NCBI RefSeq assembly: GCF_002102355.1
Contig: NZ_LQPT01000107.1
Span: 1-52,035, forward strand
DNA: 52,035 nt
Direction: 5' to 3'
Origin: Mycobacterium sherrisii
GTDB lineage: Bacteria; Actinomycetota; Actinomycetes; Mycobacteriales; Mycobacteriaceae
The position numbers and the translations under genes were made by a program. The notes beneath the pieces are model-generated. The model was given only the letters and a program-made list of their open reading frames with translations, searched no databases and was not told the origin of the DNA. Shown piece by piece: positions 9,252 to 17,796 of the stretch (the stretch's first letter is position 1; each line of letters starts with the position of its first letter).

Positions 9252-10706
9252 TCAAGGAGCGGACAAAACGTCGGGCGGTGCGACCGGGCCGGGGACGGGC
9301 GCGGGTGCGGCTTGATCCGGGAGCGGCCCCGTCGGCGACGCCGGGTCCGGCGCTGCGGGGGCCGGCCCCGGTAGCGGACCGGGGGCTGGCGGCACGCCCG
9401 GCCAGAGCGGAACACCGCCCGGTCCGTAGAGCGGTGCGCCGTAGGGGGCGCCTCCGGGGTACGCGGGCGCGGGCCCGGGAGCGGGTCCACCCTCGTACCG
9501 GATCTTCGGCGGCTCCGGGATCGCCTTCGTCACGGGGAAGTAATTCGCCCAGCCGGGGAAACCGATGCCCGGGTTGGGCCTGACATCCAGGCCGGTACCG
9601 AAGCCCGTGTTGGTGACGAGGTAGGGCACGGGGAATTTTTTACTGGCGTCCGGAAGCGAGCCACAACCCGGCTGACCGCCCGGCCCGCCCTTCGCCGCGA
9701 CGATCGGCAGATTGTCAGGATTGCGGTAGGGGTCGTCGCCCAACAGGACGGCGACGTCCTGGATAGCACCACGTCCGTTCCCGCCGAAATTCTGATACAA
9801 CCCGTGGTCCAAAGCCCATTTCGCACCCGTGAAGAGGCACGTGAAGGAGGGGCTGTACTTGAGCAGCAGGTTGGTCGTGGGCTCGAGCGAGTTGATGCCT
9901 TCGATGAAGTTGGCTTGATTCGGTGCGAGCAGATCGGTGCCGGCGTTGGCGAAGCCGGTCGTGCTCAGTAGGAGCGCGTCGAGCGTTTTCGCGTTGTCGG
10001 TGATGGTCTTGCCGGTGGTGCTCGACGCGTCGAGGGTCTTGAGAATGTCTTGGGCCGCGGCGCTGTAAGCGTCGCTGAAACCTTTGAAGGACCGCCAGTC
10101 TCGATCCACGGTATCCATACGCGGGTTGATCTGCGCCAGAACTTGATTGGCGTCCGTGATGGCTTCACCCATGCGGTCGCCCTGTCCGCGAACACCGTCG
10201 GCCAAGGCGGTCAGCACCGAACTCAGCTTCCTCACATCGATCTGGTTGAGGAGACGCACCAGATTGTCGAAGACGGTGTTCACCTCGGTGGCGACGTTCT
10301 GCGAGTGCAGCACGGCGCCGGCCGACAACGGCTTGGGGCTCGGATGCGCGGGATAGATGAGGTCGACGTACTTGGCGCCGAAGGCGGTCGTCGCCAGGAT
10401 CTGAGCGCCGACGTTTGCCGGGATGTAATTGATCTGGTCGGGGTAGATCTCGAGATTGAGGCGCACCGAACGCCCTCCGCCGGAGAAGCCGGCGACGCGG
10501 CCCACCTCGACGCCGCGAAGCATCACTCGCGAGCCCGATTCCATCACCAGACCGGCGCGATCCGAGGTCAACGTCACCGGGATGTAGTTGTGGAAGAACC
10601 CGGCGAATATCGCCACACACAGCAGCATCAGCGCGACGATCGTCGCGAACAGCGTGACTGTCCACCACAGGGGATGAATGCGCCCAACGCGCCTTACGTG
10701 TTCCAT
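9252..10706 (-). CDS. mceA: MceA, Mce lipid-transporter subunit
   Basis: 484 residues. Anchor helix (LWWTVTLFATIVALMLLCVA), MCE domain (TLTSDRAGLVMESGSRVMLR, ATTAFGAKYVDLIYP), a helical region and a CLFTGAKWALDHGLYQNFGG segment typical of MceA near residue 275, then a Pro/Gly/Ala tail of about 90 residues. It starts three bases after the yrbEB stop. MceA is the first substrate-binding subunit encoded in all mce operons. The substrate is unknown here; the catabolic neighbours suggest a lipid carbon source. Confidence 0.93.
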   Translation of the reverse strand: MEHVRRVGRIHPLWWTVTLFATIVALMLLCVAIFAGFFHNYIPVTLTSDRAGLVMESGSRVMLRGVEVGRVAGFSGGGRSVRLNLEIYPDQINYIPANVGAQILATTAFGAKYVDLIYPAHPSPKPLSAGAVLHSQNVATEVNTVFDNLVRLLNQIDVRKLSSVLTALADGVRGQGDRMGEAITDANQVLAQINPRMDTVDRDWRSFKGFSDAYSAAAQDILKTLDASSTTGKTITDNAKTLDALLLSTTGFANAGTDLLAPNQANFIEGINSLEPTTNLLLKYSPSFTCLFTGAKWALDHGLYQNFGGNGRGAIQDVAVLLGDDPYRNPDNLPIVAAKGGPGGQPGCGSLPDASKKFPVPYLVTNTGFGTGLDVRPNPGIGFPGWANYFPVTKAIPEPPKIRYEGGPAPGPAPAYPGGAPYGAPLYGPGGVPLWPGVPPAPGPLPGPAPAAPDPASPTGPLPDQAAPAPVPGPVAPPDVLSAP

Positions 10707-10709
10707 GCG

Positions 10710-11564
10710 TCACCCAGCGAGTCGGAAGTTGCCGGACTGGCCGTAGATGGCCAGCGAGAGGAAGAGCACGACGAATACGGCTGCGATCAGCGAGGTGCGG
10801 ACCGCGCGGCCGACCGCCTCGCCGACGCCGGCCGGACCGCCGGTCGCGGTGAAGCCGTAGAAGGTGTGCACGATCATGATGACGACCGCCATCATGATCG
10901 CCTGGAAGAACGACCAGATGATGTCGGTGGGATTGAGGAACGTGTTGAAGTAGTGGTCGTAGACGCCGGACGACTGTCCGTAGATCGCGATGGTGCCGAA
11001 TCGGGCGGCCCAAAAGGCGGACAGGATTGCGACGCAGTAGAGCGGGATGACCACGATCACCCCCGCGACCACGCGCGTCGATGCGAGGTAGGCGATCGAG
11101 CGAATACCCATAACCTCCAGGGCGTCGATCTCCTCGTTGATACGCATCGCGCCCAGCTGGGCTGTGGCGCCGGCTCCGATGGTCGCGGCCAGCGCGATTC
11201 CTGAGATCACGGGGGCGATGAGACGGACGTTGAAGTACGCCGATGCGAAGCCTGTGAGGGCTTCCACGCCGACGTCCGCGAACTGGTTGTACCCCTGCAC
11301 CGCCACCAGTGCACCGGTCGACAGAGTCAGGAACCCGACGATGACCACGGTGCCCCCGATGACCGCCAATGCGCCGACACCGAGGCTCATCTGGGCGATC
11401 AGACGCACCAGCTCCACCTTGTAGTGGATGAATACGTCTTTAGTCGCCGCGAGCGTCCGGAAGTAGAACTGCGCTTGTGCGCCGATCCGCGTCATGCCGC
11501 CAAGCCAGTTCTGCATGAGGCGGTTTACGCGGGAATAGAGCTTACTGGGCGCGCTGGCCGTCAT
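10710..11564 (-). CDS. yrbEB: YrbEB, MlaE-type permease of the Mce transporter
   Basis: 284 residues from the ATG at 11564, which overlaps the yrbEA stop by ATGA. It is a MlaE-family permease: an N-terminal amphipathic part, about five membrane helices (SLGVGALAVIGGTVVIVGFL, YCVAILSAFWAARFGTIAIY) and the family loop LGAMRINEEIDALEVMGI, which contacts the ATPase. The glycine-rich FTATGGPAGVGEAVGRAV lies near the C-terminus. It forms a permease pair with YrbEA in the inner membrane. Confidence 0.93.
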   Translation of the reverse strand: MTASAPSKLYSRVNRLMQNWLGGMTRIGAQAQFYFRTLAATKDVFIHYKVELVRLIAQMSLGVGALAVIGGTVVIVGFLTLSTGALVAVQGYNQFADVGVEALTGFASAYFNVRLIAPVISGIALAATIGAGATAQLGAMRINEEIDALEVMGIRSIAYLASTRVVAGVIVVIPLYCVAILSAFWAARFGTIAIYGQSSGVYDHYFNTFLNPTDIIWSFFQAIMMAVVIMIVHTFYGFTATGGPAGVGEAVGRAVRTSLIAAVFVVLFLSLAIYGQSGNFRLAG

Positions 11565-12397
11565 AGCGTGGCCTTGATGCCGACGGCGGACGCGATGATG
11601 TTGATGGCGAACAGCGCGACGAAGGTGAAGACGACGGTCTCGTTCACGGCGTTGCCGACGCCGGCCGGTCCACCGGCAACAGAGATGCCCTTGTAGCAGG
11701 CGATCAGCCCTGCGGCCAAGCCGAACAGCGCGGCTTTGATGAGAGAAATGATCACATCCGGCGCGCGCGTGATCGTCGTGAGACCACTGACGAAGGAACC
11801 GGGTGTCACGTGCTGGACGAATACTGAGAACACGAATCCTCCGACGAGACCGACGAGGATCACGACCGAGGACAGGAGCGTCGCGACGACGGTGGCCGCC
11901 AACACTCGCGGGACCACGAGTGACTGAATCGGGTTGACGCCCATCACCCGGAGTGCGTCCAGTTCCTCCCTGATGGTGCGCGCCCCGAGATCGGCGCACA
12001 TCGCGGTGGCGCCGGCTCCAGCCACGACGAGCACGGTGACGACCGGGCCGATCTGCGTGACCGTGCCGTACGCGGCGCCGGTGCCGGAGAAGTCGGCCGC
12101 GCCGAACTCGAGCAGGAGGATGTTGAAGGTGAAGATGAGGAGCACGGTGAATGGGATGGCGAGCAGCAAGGTCGGCACGAGTGACACTCGCGCCACAAAC
12201 CACGTCTGCAAAAGGCACTCACGCCACGCGAACGGGCGGCGAGGGATCAGCACCAGCGTGTCCCATGCCATGGCGAAGAATCCGCCGACCGCGCTGATGG
12301 GCTTGGCCGCCTTCGACGATGACGCCCACAGCAGGCCGCCATTGATTCTGCTGCCGAGTGACCGTTGGGCCAGCGGCGGAGCGTCGGCTTGAGTCAT
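11561..12397 (-). CDS. yrbEA: YrbEA, MlaE-type permease of the Mce transporter
   Basis: 278 residues from the ATG at 12397 with GAGG seven bases upstream. MlaE-family signature: ADLGARTIREELDALRVMGV, then ISVAGGPAGVGNAVNETVVF near the end, with about five hydrophobic segments. The start codon overlaps the stop of a small upstream ORF by ATGA, so its translation may depend on ribosomes from that ORF. It is the first gene of the 10-gene mce operon. No intact mceG ATPase is encoded in the window, so the ATPase must come from elsewhere, as in mycobacteria. Confidence 0.93.
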   Translation of the reverse strand: MTQADAPPLAQRSLGSRINGGLLWASSSKAAKPISAVGGFFAMAWDTLVLIPRRPFAWRECLLQTWFVARVSLVPTLLLAIPFTVLLIFTFNILLLEFGAADFSGTGAAYGTVTQIGPVVTVLVVAGAGATAMCADLGARTIREELDALRVMGVNPIQSLVVPRVLAATVVATLLSSVVILVGLVGGFVFSVFVQHVTPGSFVSGLTTITRAPDVIISLIKAALFGLAAGLIACYKGISVAGGPAGVGNAVNETVVFTFVALFAINIIASAVGIKATL

Positions 12398-12525
12398 CGG
12401 GCACCTCGGCCGATCACTCGCCCGGGCCGATCGGACCCGAGGGAAGCGGCACACAGCGCTCGCGACGACTCTTGCCCCGACCCCCCACGCATCACTCTGG
12501 CAATGATGTTGCCTCTTGCAATCAT
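12394..12525 (-). CDS. Small leader ORF upstream of yrbEA, 43 residues
   Basis: Inside the roughly 250-nt leader of the mce transcript an ATG at 12525 (or GTG at 12528) follows a perfect GGAGGA six bases away, the best ribosome site in the operon. The ORF starts MIARGNIIARVMRGG, is basic (9 Arg) and stops in an ATGA overlap with yrbEA. I recognise no domain. It may be a real small peptide, or a translated leader that delivers ribosomes to yrbEA or senses something. Confidence 0.5.
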   Translation of the reverse strand: MIARGNIIARVMRGGSGQESSRALCAASLGSDRPGRVIGRGAR

Positions 12526-12870
12526 CACGAATCCTCCGTCGTGTATGTGCCGTCAGGGGGCGTTGACTTGTTGAGCCGCTTGGCGTGGTGGGGCAGCCTG
12601 GGTCCCGCGTCATCCGTCTTATTAATACATGCCGTCTCAATATCCGAACGTAGACTAGAGGCGTCGGTCACACATTGTCAATGAATGCGGCTCCGACCAC
12701 AGCCGGTCGCCAGCGACTTCCAATGACGGTGCAATGTCGACCCCCGAACGGCCGAACGTCTGCCGTCGCGTATCGGCGGAAAGAAGCCCGAAATCGGAGT
12801 CCGCGGAACGGTTCTCAGCGGGACAACCGCGCCGCGGACCGCTCACGACCGGACGATCACCGGGGTACCA
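12526..12870. other. Intergenic region before the mce operon
   Basis: It contains the mce promoter (12633-12681) and the first part of the long untranslated leader. Between 12690 and 12870 I see no gene, RNA or clear repeat; CAP gene transcription from the right ends here. Confidence 0.5.
12633..12681 (-). promoter_or_regulatory. Promoter and half-operator of the mce operon
   Basis: On the minus strand TTGACA (12676-12681), an 18-bp spacer and TAGTCT (12652-12657) form a housekeeping-type promoter. TTGAGACGG lies at 12632-12640, about 11 bases past the -10, so over or just after the start site. The left arm of the operator is poor here; CCGTCTTA at 12615-12622 repeats part of it. The same cassette stands before at least five other transcription units in this window. 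Confidence 0.65.
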
Positions 12871-13461
12871 TCAGACACATTGTGCTCGTTGATTTCCGCG
12901 ATCGCGTTCAGGACGCACAACGGAAACGTCCGAAAGGACAACACTGGTCGACGACGGCCGGGCCGGTGCACCGTATACGGCGACGACGACCGAACGATCG
13001 AGACTGTTCACCGACCACACCCCCATCTGCGTGTAGCAGCAGTCCCGTATGATCGAGATGGCGACCGGGTCGTAATACCACTGGTTCATGATCTCGATGC
13101 CGTTGATCGCCAGAGCGGGGTTGATGGCCACCGTTTGAGCGACTTCGCCTCGGTAGCCGGCCGCCTGAGCGCGCGATACTACGGTGGACCCGTCCGAGCC
13201 GAGATCGCCGCCGAGATCGCGGTTGTTCAGCACGTCGGTCGCGTGCCACTCCGCAGCGAGTTGCAACTGAGCGTTCTTTACGACGTTGTTCGTGCATCCG
13301 GCCTGGTGTTGAATCGTGTAGACATTGGCGACCACGCTGTTGTTCAACCGGGTGTTGTCGGCATGAGCGAATCCAGCTGTGGCTACGGCGATTGCAGCTG
13401 CAACCAAGACCGCTGTCGCATGGCCGGCGAAACTTCGCAGCTGACTTGCAGCCCTTCTCAC
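12871..13461 (-). CDS. Secreted CAP-domain (SCP-like) protein
   Basis: 196 residues. A signal peptide (VLVAAAIAVATAGFAHA, cleavage near residue 34) precedes a CAP/YkwD-like domain: NTRLNNSVVANVYTIQHQAG, then LAAEWHATDVLNNRDLGGDL and MGVWSVNSLDRSVVVAVYG. Three or four cysteines may pair. CAP proteins are exported and in several cases bind sterols or lipids, which would suit an mce neighbourhood, but the function here is unknown. The last about 30 residues (APARPSSTSVVLSDVSVVRP) run past the usual end of the domain and may reflect loss of the native stop. It has its own copy of the shared operator at 13526-13542. Confidence 0.75.
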   Translation of the reverse strand: MRRAASQLRSFAGHATAVLVAAAIAVATAGFAHADNTRLNNSVVANVYTIQHQAGCTNNVVKNAQLQLAAEWHATDVLNNRDLGGDLGSDGSTVVSRAQAAGYRGEVAQTVAINPALAINGIEIMNQWYYDPVAISIIRDCCYTQMGVWSVNSLDRSVVVAVYGAPARPSSTSVVLSDVSVVRPERDRGNQRAQCV

Positions 13462-13525
13462 GAGCGCGATCCCCTCCTTCGACGAACGGCGCCGCGACTG
13501 ACGTTCGTGGAATCGGCCAACATTG

Positions 13526-13576
13526 TTGGCCTGATCGTCTCAAAATAATTTAGTGGCCGGCGTCGCATCTTGTCAA
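13526..13576 (-). promoter_or_regulatory. Promoter and operator of the CAP-protein gene
   Basis: Minus strand: TTGACA (13571-13576), 18 bp, TAAATT (13547-13552), then TTTGAGACGATCAGGCC ending at 13528. The operator begins directly after the -10 and so would cover the transcription start, a usual place for a repressor. Confidence 0.7.
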
Positions 13577-13659
13577 CGGCGAACCTGCCGGCTCGAGTGC
13601 CCGTCACGGCCCGTCCCCCGAACCGACCGCGGTGACCGGCGTCCGTCGTGATCTGATGT

Positions 13660-13746
13660 CGTCGAGGATCAGCGTCAGCTCGTCCTCCAGATCTGCTGCA
13701 TTCCAAACGATTTTGCCAAGGCCTCGACCTGAGTACCGGTGCCCAT
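13660..13746 (-). pseudogene. N-terminal relic of an mceG-like ATPase
   Basis: From the ATG at 13746 the frame gives MGTGTQVEALAKSFGMQQIW, and after a one-base slip it continues EDELTLILDD. This matches the first 30 residues of MceG/Mkl-type ABC ATPases (a V-L-KSFG-IW-D-LTL pattern). The Walker motifs are absent and the gene breaks off near 13660. I take it as the remains of an Mce transporter ATPase once encoded next to the operon. The match is short and was made by eye. Confidence 0.45.
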
Positions 13747-13772
13747 GCGAGGTCCACTCTGCTAGTCGTCGA

Positions 13773-14651
13773 TCATCTCAGGGTCGCGGCGAGGTCACCG
13801 GCCATCGCCGCCAGCTGCGGTCCCCAGCTGGACCAGTCGTGCTGGCCCCCCGTTGGGAAGTCGAAGTGCGCGTTAGCTCCACCGACGTTTCGGTAGTGGA
13901 CATAGAACGACTTATTACTCCCCTGTGCCTGGTCGCAGTAGCCGATCATCGCCGCGGGATCGCTGCATGTGAGCGTCGATGGACTGAAGATCCAGAGCCG
14001 AGTGTTGTTCTCCACCAGTAGTTGGGCGTGGACATCGGGGTCGTGCCACTTCCAGCGGCCGAGCTGCGCGGCACCCCACATCGCCTGCGTATTGACGCGC
14101 CCGAACTGCGCCATCCCCGCGGTGATCGCGCCGTTCATCCACGTCGCCGACGGGGTCATGAAACCCGACAGCGAGCCTGCGTAGCGGTAGCGGTCGGGGT
14201 GGAACGCCGCCAGCGTCACGGCCGCGGTGCCACCCTGCGAGGCGCCGACCACGCCGTGCCCGCCCGGCGCCAGGCCCTTGTTCGCCACCAGCCAGTTCGG
14301 CAGCTCGTCGGTGAGGAACGTCTCCCACTGCTTGCTGCCGTCGGCTTCCCAGTTGGTGTAGAGGCTAAACGCGCCGCCTGCCGGAGCCGCCACCGAGATG
14401 CCTTTGCCCGCCAGGGTATTGAGCGCACCCGCCCCGACCCAGTTACTGATACCGTCGCCGCCGTTGAACGCGTCGAGCAGCACGACCGCGTGCAGGCCGC
14501 CGCCCTGGAACGCCACGGGAATGTCGCGGCCCATCGCCGCAGACGGCACCCTCAGCATCTCGACGCCGTCCGCCCGTGCAGTGGGCGCTGACCAAAGACT
14601 CGCCGCGATGATCATTGCGAAGAGGACCCGCAGACCACATATCGCCCTCAC
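13773..14651 (-). CDS. Mycolyltransferase / antigen 85-like esterase
   Basis: 292 residues from the GTG at 14651, chosen because AAGGA lies upstream and a clean signal peptide follows (RVLFAMIIAASLWSAPTARA). The alpha/beta-hydrolase fold shows the nucleophile in VVGASQGGTAA and the C-terminal histidine in GGQHDWSSWG, with GDGISNWV and CSDPAAMIGYCDQ as further family blocks. Antigen 85 enzymes move mycolic acids onto trehalose or arabinogalactan in the cell wall. A broken paralogue lies at 47606-48000. Exact acyl acceptor unknown. Confidence 0.85.
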   Translation of the reverse strand: MRAICGLRVLFAMIIAASLWSAPTARADGVEMLRVPSAAMGRDIPVAFQGGGLHAVVLLDAFNGGDGISNWVGAGALNTLAGKGISVAAPAGGAFSLYTNWEADGSKQWETFLTDELPNWLVANKGLAPGGHGVVGASQGGTAAVTLAAFHPDRYRYAGSLSGFMTPSATWMNGAITAGMAQFGRVNTQAMWGAAQLGRWKWHDPDVHAQLLVENNTRLWIFSPSTLTCSDPAAMIGYCDQAQGSNKSFYVHYRNVGGANAHFDFPTGGQHDWSSWGPQLAAMAGDLAATLR

Positions 14652-14693
14652 GCGGACGTCCTTACGACGGGGTGTTTCGGCATCATGCACCTC

Positions 14694-14825
14694 TCAGTCG
14701 GGAGGGTAGGCGGGAGGCGGGTACACGCCGCGCAGGGCCCACGGCAGGAAAGAGAAGAAGTGTTCGATTTCGTCGCTGGCGTCGTAGTCGGGATTCGGAT
14801 CCACGGCCGCACCTTCCCCTCGCAT
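14694..14825 (-). CDS. Small ORF before the mycolyltransferase, 43 residues
   Basis: ATG at 14825 gives MRGEGAAVDPNPDYDASDEI, then EHFFSFLPWALRGVYPPPAY and a stop 43 bp before the mycolyltransferase start. The ordered mix of acidic, aromatic and proline residues looks coding, unlike nearby shadow frames. No good ribosome site is visible, and no family is recognised. It could be a small cell-envelope peptide or the C-terminal stub of a lost protein. Confidence 0.4.
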   Translation of the reverse strand: MRGEGAAVDPNPDYDASDEIEHFFSFLPWALRGVYPPPAYPPD

Positions 14826-15221
14826 GAAATGGATCCCGCTGCAACGGCGAGCGCCGCACCGGCGCCGGGTCGTTCATTTGAGATTACGCGTGTCAAAACT
14901 AACACTTCGGACAGAGTCTACGCAACGGAATCATGATCACGGGCGCGGACGGGCAGGCATCACGTCAGGGCACTTTCGCATCGATCCGAAAGTCGCTCTA
15001 GCGGCTTTTATTTGACCGGCGCAGAATTACGAGATGCCTCGTCTCGAGAGGCTGCACCAGCCACGCCCTGACACTTACGGCGGGCGAGTACCGCTACGCC
15101 ATCGAACGCCTGGTCGCGCTGCCGATCGAGTGTAAGCGTCTGCCCGACAATGTCGTAGCCGAACTCGCTCGTTCGGTGACCCAATCCGCGCGGTCGAGTT
15201 GACCCCGACCGAACACCCACG
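14826..15221. other. Intergenic region, possible gene relic and hairpin
   Basis: No intact gene. On the plus strand 15065-15202 reads LTAGEYRYAIERLVALPIEC, then KRLPDNVVAELARSV and a stop, which looks like a protein C-terminus without a start; a shifted frame just upstream (LTGAELRDASSREAAPATP) may belong to it. At 14989-15008 AAAGTCGC and GCGGCTTT flank a TCTA loop, followed by TTTTATTT, which could be a terminator on the plus strand. Confidence 0.35.
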
Positions 15222-16217
15222 TTAGGTCGCGTCGCCGCGTCGGACGGCACGGGGCGTCGCCGTGGGCGAGCCGATGCGGCTCCGCTGCAGCCCCTGCAAG
15301 GCGGTGCGAGCCGGGCCGTGGCCCGCTGCAGCGGCCACGGCGAGCCACCGCTTTCCCTCGTGGACGTCGTTCTCGCCGCGGTTCAAGATGGCTACAGCCA
15401 GATGGAACGCCGCGCTCACCTGTCCGAGCTGTGCGGCGGTGCGCCAACAACGCTCGGCCTGCTCGAGGTCGTCTCGGTAGTAGTGCAACGCGCCGAGGTC
15501 GTGAAGTGCGTCGGCGTGACCGGTGCGGCCCGCGCGCACCCACCAATAGCGCGCGATTTCTACGGAGTCGGGCGAATCTTGCTGATAGGCGAGCGATCCC
15601 AGCAAGTGTTGCGCATCGGCGTGCCCTTGTTCGGCCGCTGCGAGCAACCAGTGCTTCACCGCCGCTGCCGATCCGCCCGTGCGGTCCTCCTGTCTCAGGA
15701 CGTTCGCGTGATTGAATTGGGCGTCCGGATCCCCCGCCTCGGCGGCTTCGGCAAATAGCCTGCGTGCCTCGGTCCTGCTCTGTTCGTCGCCCCGGCCGTA
15801 GAGGAGGGCTCCAAGGCTTACGCGAGCACCCGGATGTCCGGCTTCCGAGGCGACGCGCCACCAGTATTCGGCCTCAGGATCTGCGCGCCGATCGAGGTTC
15901 GTGGCGAGATTGTGGGCGGCACCGCCGTGTCCCCTCTCAGCAGCCCGCCGCCACCACTGCTCGGCCTCGACCCGTGACGCGTCGTCGCCGGTCTCGTCGA
16001 GGAGGACGCCCAAATTGCACTGGGCTCCGACATGCCCGGAGACGGCGGCGGTGTGAAACCAGTGCTTTGCCGTTTCGCGGTCCTCGCAACAACCTCGTTC
16101 GGTGAGAAGGATCGCCAAATTGAACTGAGCGTCGACATCGCCGGAGATCGCTTCATCCCGCAACGCCTTGATCTCCCCCGGGCCGAGGGTTGGCAACGAC
16201 TCGGGCTGTTCTAGCAC
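15222..16217 (-). CDS. Sel1-like repeat protein
   Basis: 331 residues made almost wholly of about eight Sel1/TPR-like repeats of 34-37 residues, for example AAERGHGGAAHNLATNLD, AAEAGDPDAQFNHANVL, AAEQGHADAQHLLGSLAY and AAQLGQVSAAFHLAVAIL. No signal peptide or membrane helix is seen. Such solenoids hold other proteins together; the partner is unknown. The GTG start overlaps the end of the acyl-CoA ligase gene by seven bases, making it the last gene of the SDR-P450-SCP2-ligase operon. Unusual company for a lipid-degradation operon. Confidence 0.85.
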   Translation of the reverse strand: MLEQPESLPTLGPGEIKALRDEAISGDVDAQFNLAILLTERGCCEDRETAKHWFHTAAVSGHVGAQCNLGVLLDETGDDASRVEAEQWWRRAAERGHGGAAHNLATNLDRRADPEAEYWWRVASEAGHPGARVSLGALLYGRGDEQSRTEARRLFAEAAEAGDPDAQFNHANVLRQEDRTGGSAAAVKHWLLAAAEQGHADAQHLLGSLAYQQDSPDSVEIARYWWVRAGRTGHADALHDLGALHYYRDDLEQAERCWRTAAQLGQVSAAFHLAVAILNRGENDVHEGKRWLAVAAAAGHGPARTALQGLQRSRIGSPTATPRAVRRGDAT

Positions 16218-17752
16218 GGTGTTGCCGTCTCCTCTTCGGCGTGCGAGAAACTCGACATCGCGGCGCGCAGCAGATCCTTCTGCACCTTGCCGGTGGAATT
16301 CCTTGGCACGTCACCGAATACGACGGTGCGGGGAACCTTGAAGTCGGCGATCCACTCCCGGCAGTGGTCGCGCAGTCGCTCCGCATCCACGTCGGAATCC
16401 GGCACCGTGGTCACCATGGCGACCACGGTGGCGCCCCACTCGGGGTGCGGCCGACCGATGACGGCGACGTCGGTGACATCAGGGTGTGAGGCGATGGCCT
16501 GCTCCACTTCGGCCGAGTAGACGTTACGTCCGCCGGTGATGATCACGTCCTTCAGACGGTCGACCAGCCGCAGCGAGCCGTCGGCACCGACCTCCATGAG
16601 GTCACCGGTGTGCAGCCACCCGTCTCGTACGGTGTCCGCCGTGGCCGAGGGCTGCCCCCAGTACCCCTTCATGACCGCCTCGCCCCGGAATACCAGCTCC
16701 CCCACTCCTCCCGGTTCGGTGTCCGTTCCGGCGGCGTCGATCACCCGCGCTTCCATGAAGGGCTGCGCCGTGTGCCCCGATGAGTCCGGCCGGGCCAGGA
16801 TCTGGTCCATCGTGGAGTAGACGCCGGTGGGCCCGGCTTCGGTCTGACCGCACTGTTGGAACATCTGGACGTCCGGAAACGCGCCGAGCAGCTCCTCCGC
16901 CACGGCGGGCGGCATCGCAGCGGCACCAAATACGCCCACGCGCCATGACGACAGATCGCGCTGCCGATTCGAGCGATGGCGCAGCAACTGCTGGTACATG
17001 GTCGGAACACCGAACAGCCAGGTGACGCGATTCGCCTCGACGAGGTCCAGTGTGGTGGTTGGATCGAATCTTCCTGCGATGACGTGCGTTCCGCCGAGAA
17101 GGGTCGTCGCGTTGAGAAACGTGGTCCCGCCCGAGTGGTACATCGGCGTCAGGTGCAGGTACCGGTCACCGTCTCGCAGGCCGAGTGAGACGATCTGCGC
17201 CATGGCCGCCCACACGGCGCGATGGTGATCCAGCAGCACGCCTTTCGGCCGCCCGGTGGTGCCGGAGGTGTACAGGATGAACGCATCGTCGAATTCGTCG
17301 GCGAGATCGACCGTAAGCGTTTCGCCGCTGCCGTCGTCGAGGAGATCACCGGTGCCGTCGTCCCATCCGACGGCGCTTGGTCGTACCGACTCAATTGTGC
17401 TGCAGGCCGTTCGGGCCATGTCCGCGTGCGCTTCGTCGTGGGCGAGGACCGCCGCCCCGCTGTTCTCGAGGATGAAGCGGATCTCGGGAGGTGCCAGCCG
17501 GGTGTTCACCGGCACCATGATGAGGCCCAGCCGAGACCCGGCGTGGCACATGATGATGTACTCGGCGGAGTTGGAGCACAGCACCGCCAGGCGGTCGCCC
17601 TTGCGGAGCCCGTATCGGGACATCGAGCCCGCCGCAACCGCGATCGCGTGATCGAGCTCCGCCCAGGACCAGTGTCGGCAACCATCGAGCACGGCGTCGC
17701 GAGTGGGTACGCGCCGTCCGTTGCTCAGGGCGATGCCGCCGATCGTGGGCAC
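16211..17752 (-). CDS. Acyl-CoA synthetase (FadD/AMP-binding family)
   Basis: 513 residues. The ATP-binding loop LYTSGTTGRPKGV, the FGAAAMPP and QCGQTEAG blocks, the GWLHTGD hinge region and the C-terminal lysine motif NSTGKVQKDLLR are all present, so the enzyme should be active. It converts a carboxylic acid, ATP and CoA to the acyl-CoA. The size matches FadD-type ligases that act on medium-chain or ring-bearing acids. GTG start at 17752. It lies between the SCP2 gene and the Sel1 gene in one operon, which fits activation of an acid made by the P450 and dehydrogenase. Confidence 0.9.
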   Translation of the reverse strand: MPTIGGIALSNGRRVPTRDAVLDGCRHWSWAELDHAIAVAAGSMSRYGLRKGDRLAVLCSNSAEYIIMCHAGSRLGLIMVPVNTRLAPPEIRFILENSGAAVLAHDEAHADMARTACSTIESVRPSAVGWDDGTGDLLDDGSGETLTVDLADEFDDAFILYTSGTTGRPKGVLLDHHRAVWAAMAQIVSLGLRDGDRYLHLTPMYHSGGTTFLNATTLLGGTHVIAGRFDPTTTLDLVEANRVTWLFGVPTMYQQLLRHRSNRQRDLSSWRVGVFGAAAMPPAVAEELLGAFPDVQMFQQCGQTEAGPTGVYSTMDQILARPDSSGHTAQPFMEARVIDAAGTDTEPGGVGELVFRGEAVMKGYWGQPSATADTVRDGWLHTGDLMEVGADGSLRLVDRLKDVIITGGRNVYSAEVEQAIASHPDVTDVAVIGRPHPEWGATVVAMVTTVPDSDVDAERLRDHCREWIADFKVPRTVVFGDVPRNSTGKVQKDLLRAAMSSFSHAEEETATPC

Positions 17753-17796
17753 TCGTCATCCCCTTCCAACAGCCAGCTGGACCGTCGCCCCGCGAA

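Noticed and set aside
8732-9490. Long Arg/Pro-rich minus-strand ORF over mceB/mceA
   Set aside because: It is a shadow frame of the Mce genes: very Arg/Pro-rich, no family pattern, and it lies over two clear coding frames.
10050-11204. 384-codon plus-strand ORF over yrbEB and mceA
   Set aside because: Shadow of the real minus-strand genes, rich in Arg, Asp and His as typical of antisense frames in high-GC DNA.
13458-13757. 99-codon ORF covering the CAP-gene promoter
   Set aside because: It crosses the promoter and operator and is Arg-rich; the mceG-like frames in the same place make more sense.
15008-15250. 80-residue minus-strand ORF after the Sel1 gene
   Set aside because: No ribosome site or family pattern, and the opposite strand looks more like a relic protein end. 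Mentioned only within the gap entry.
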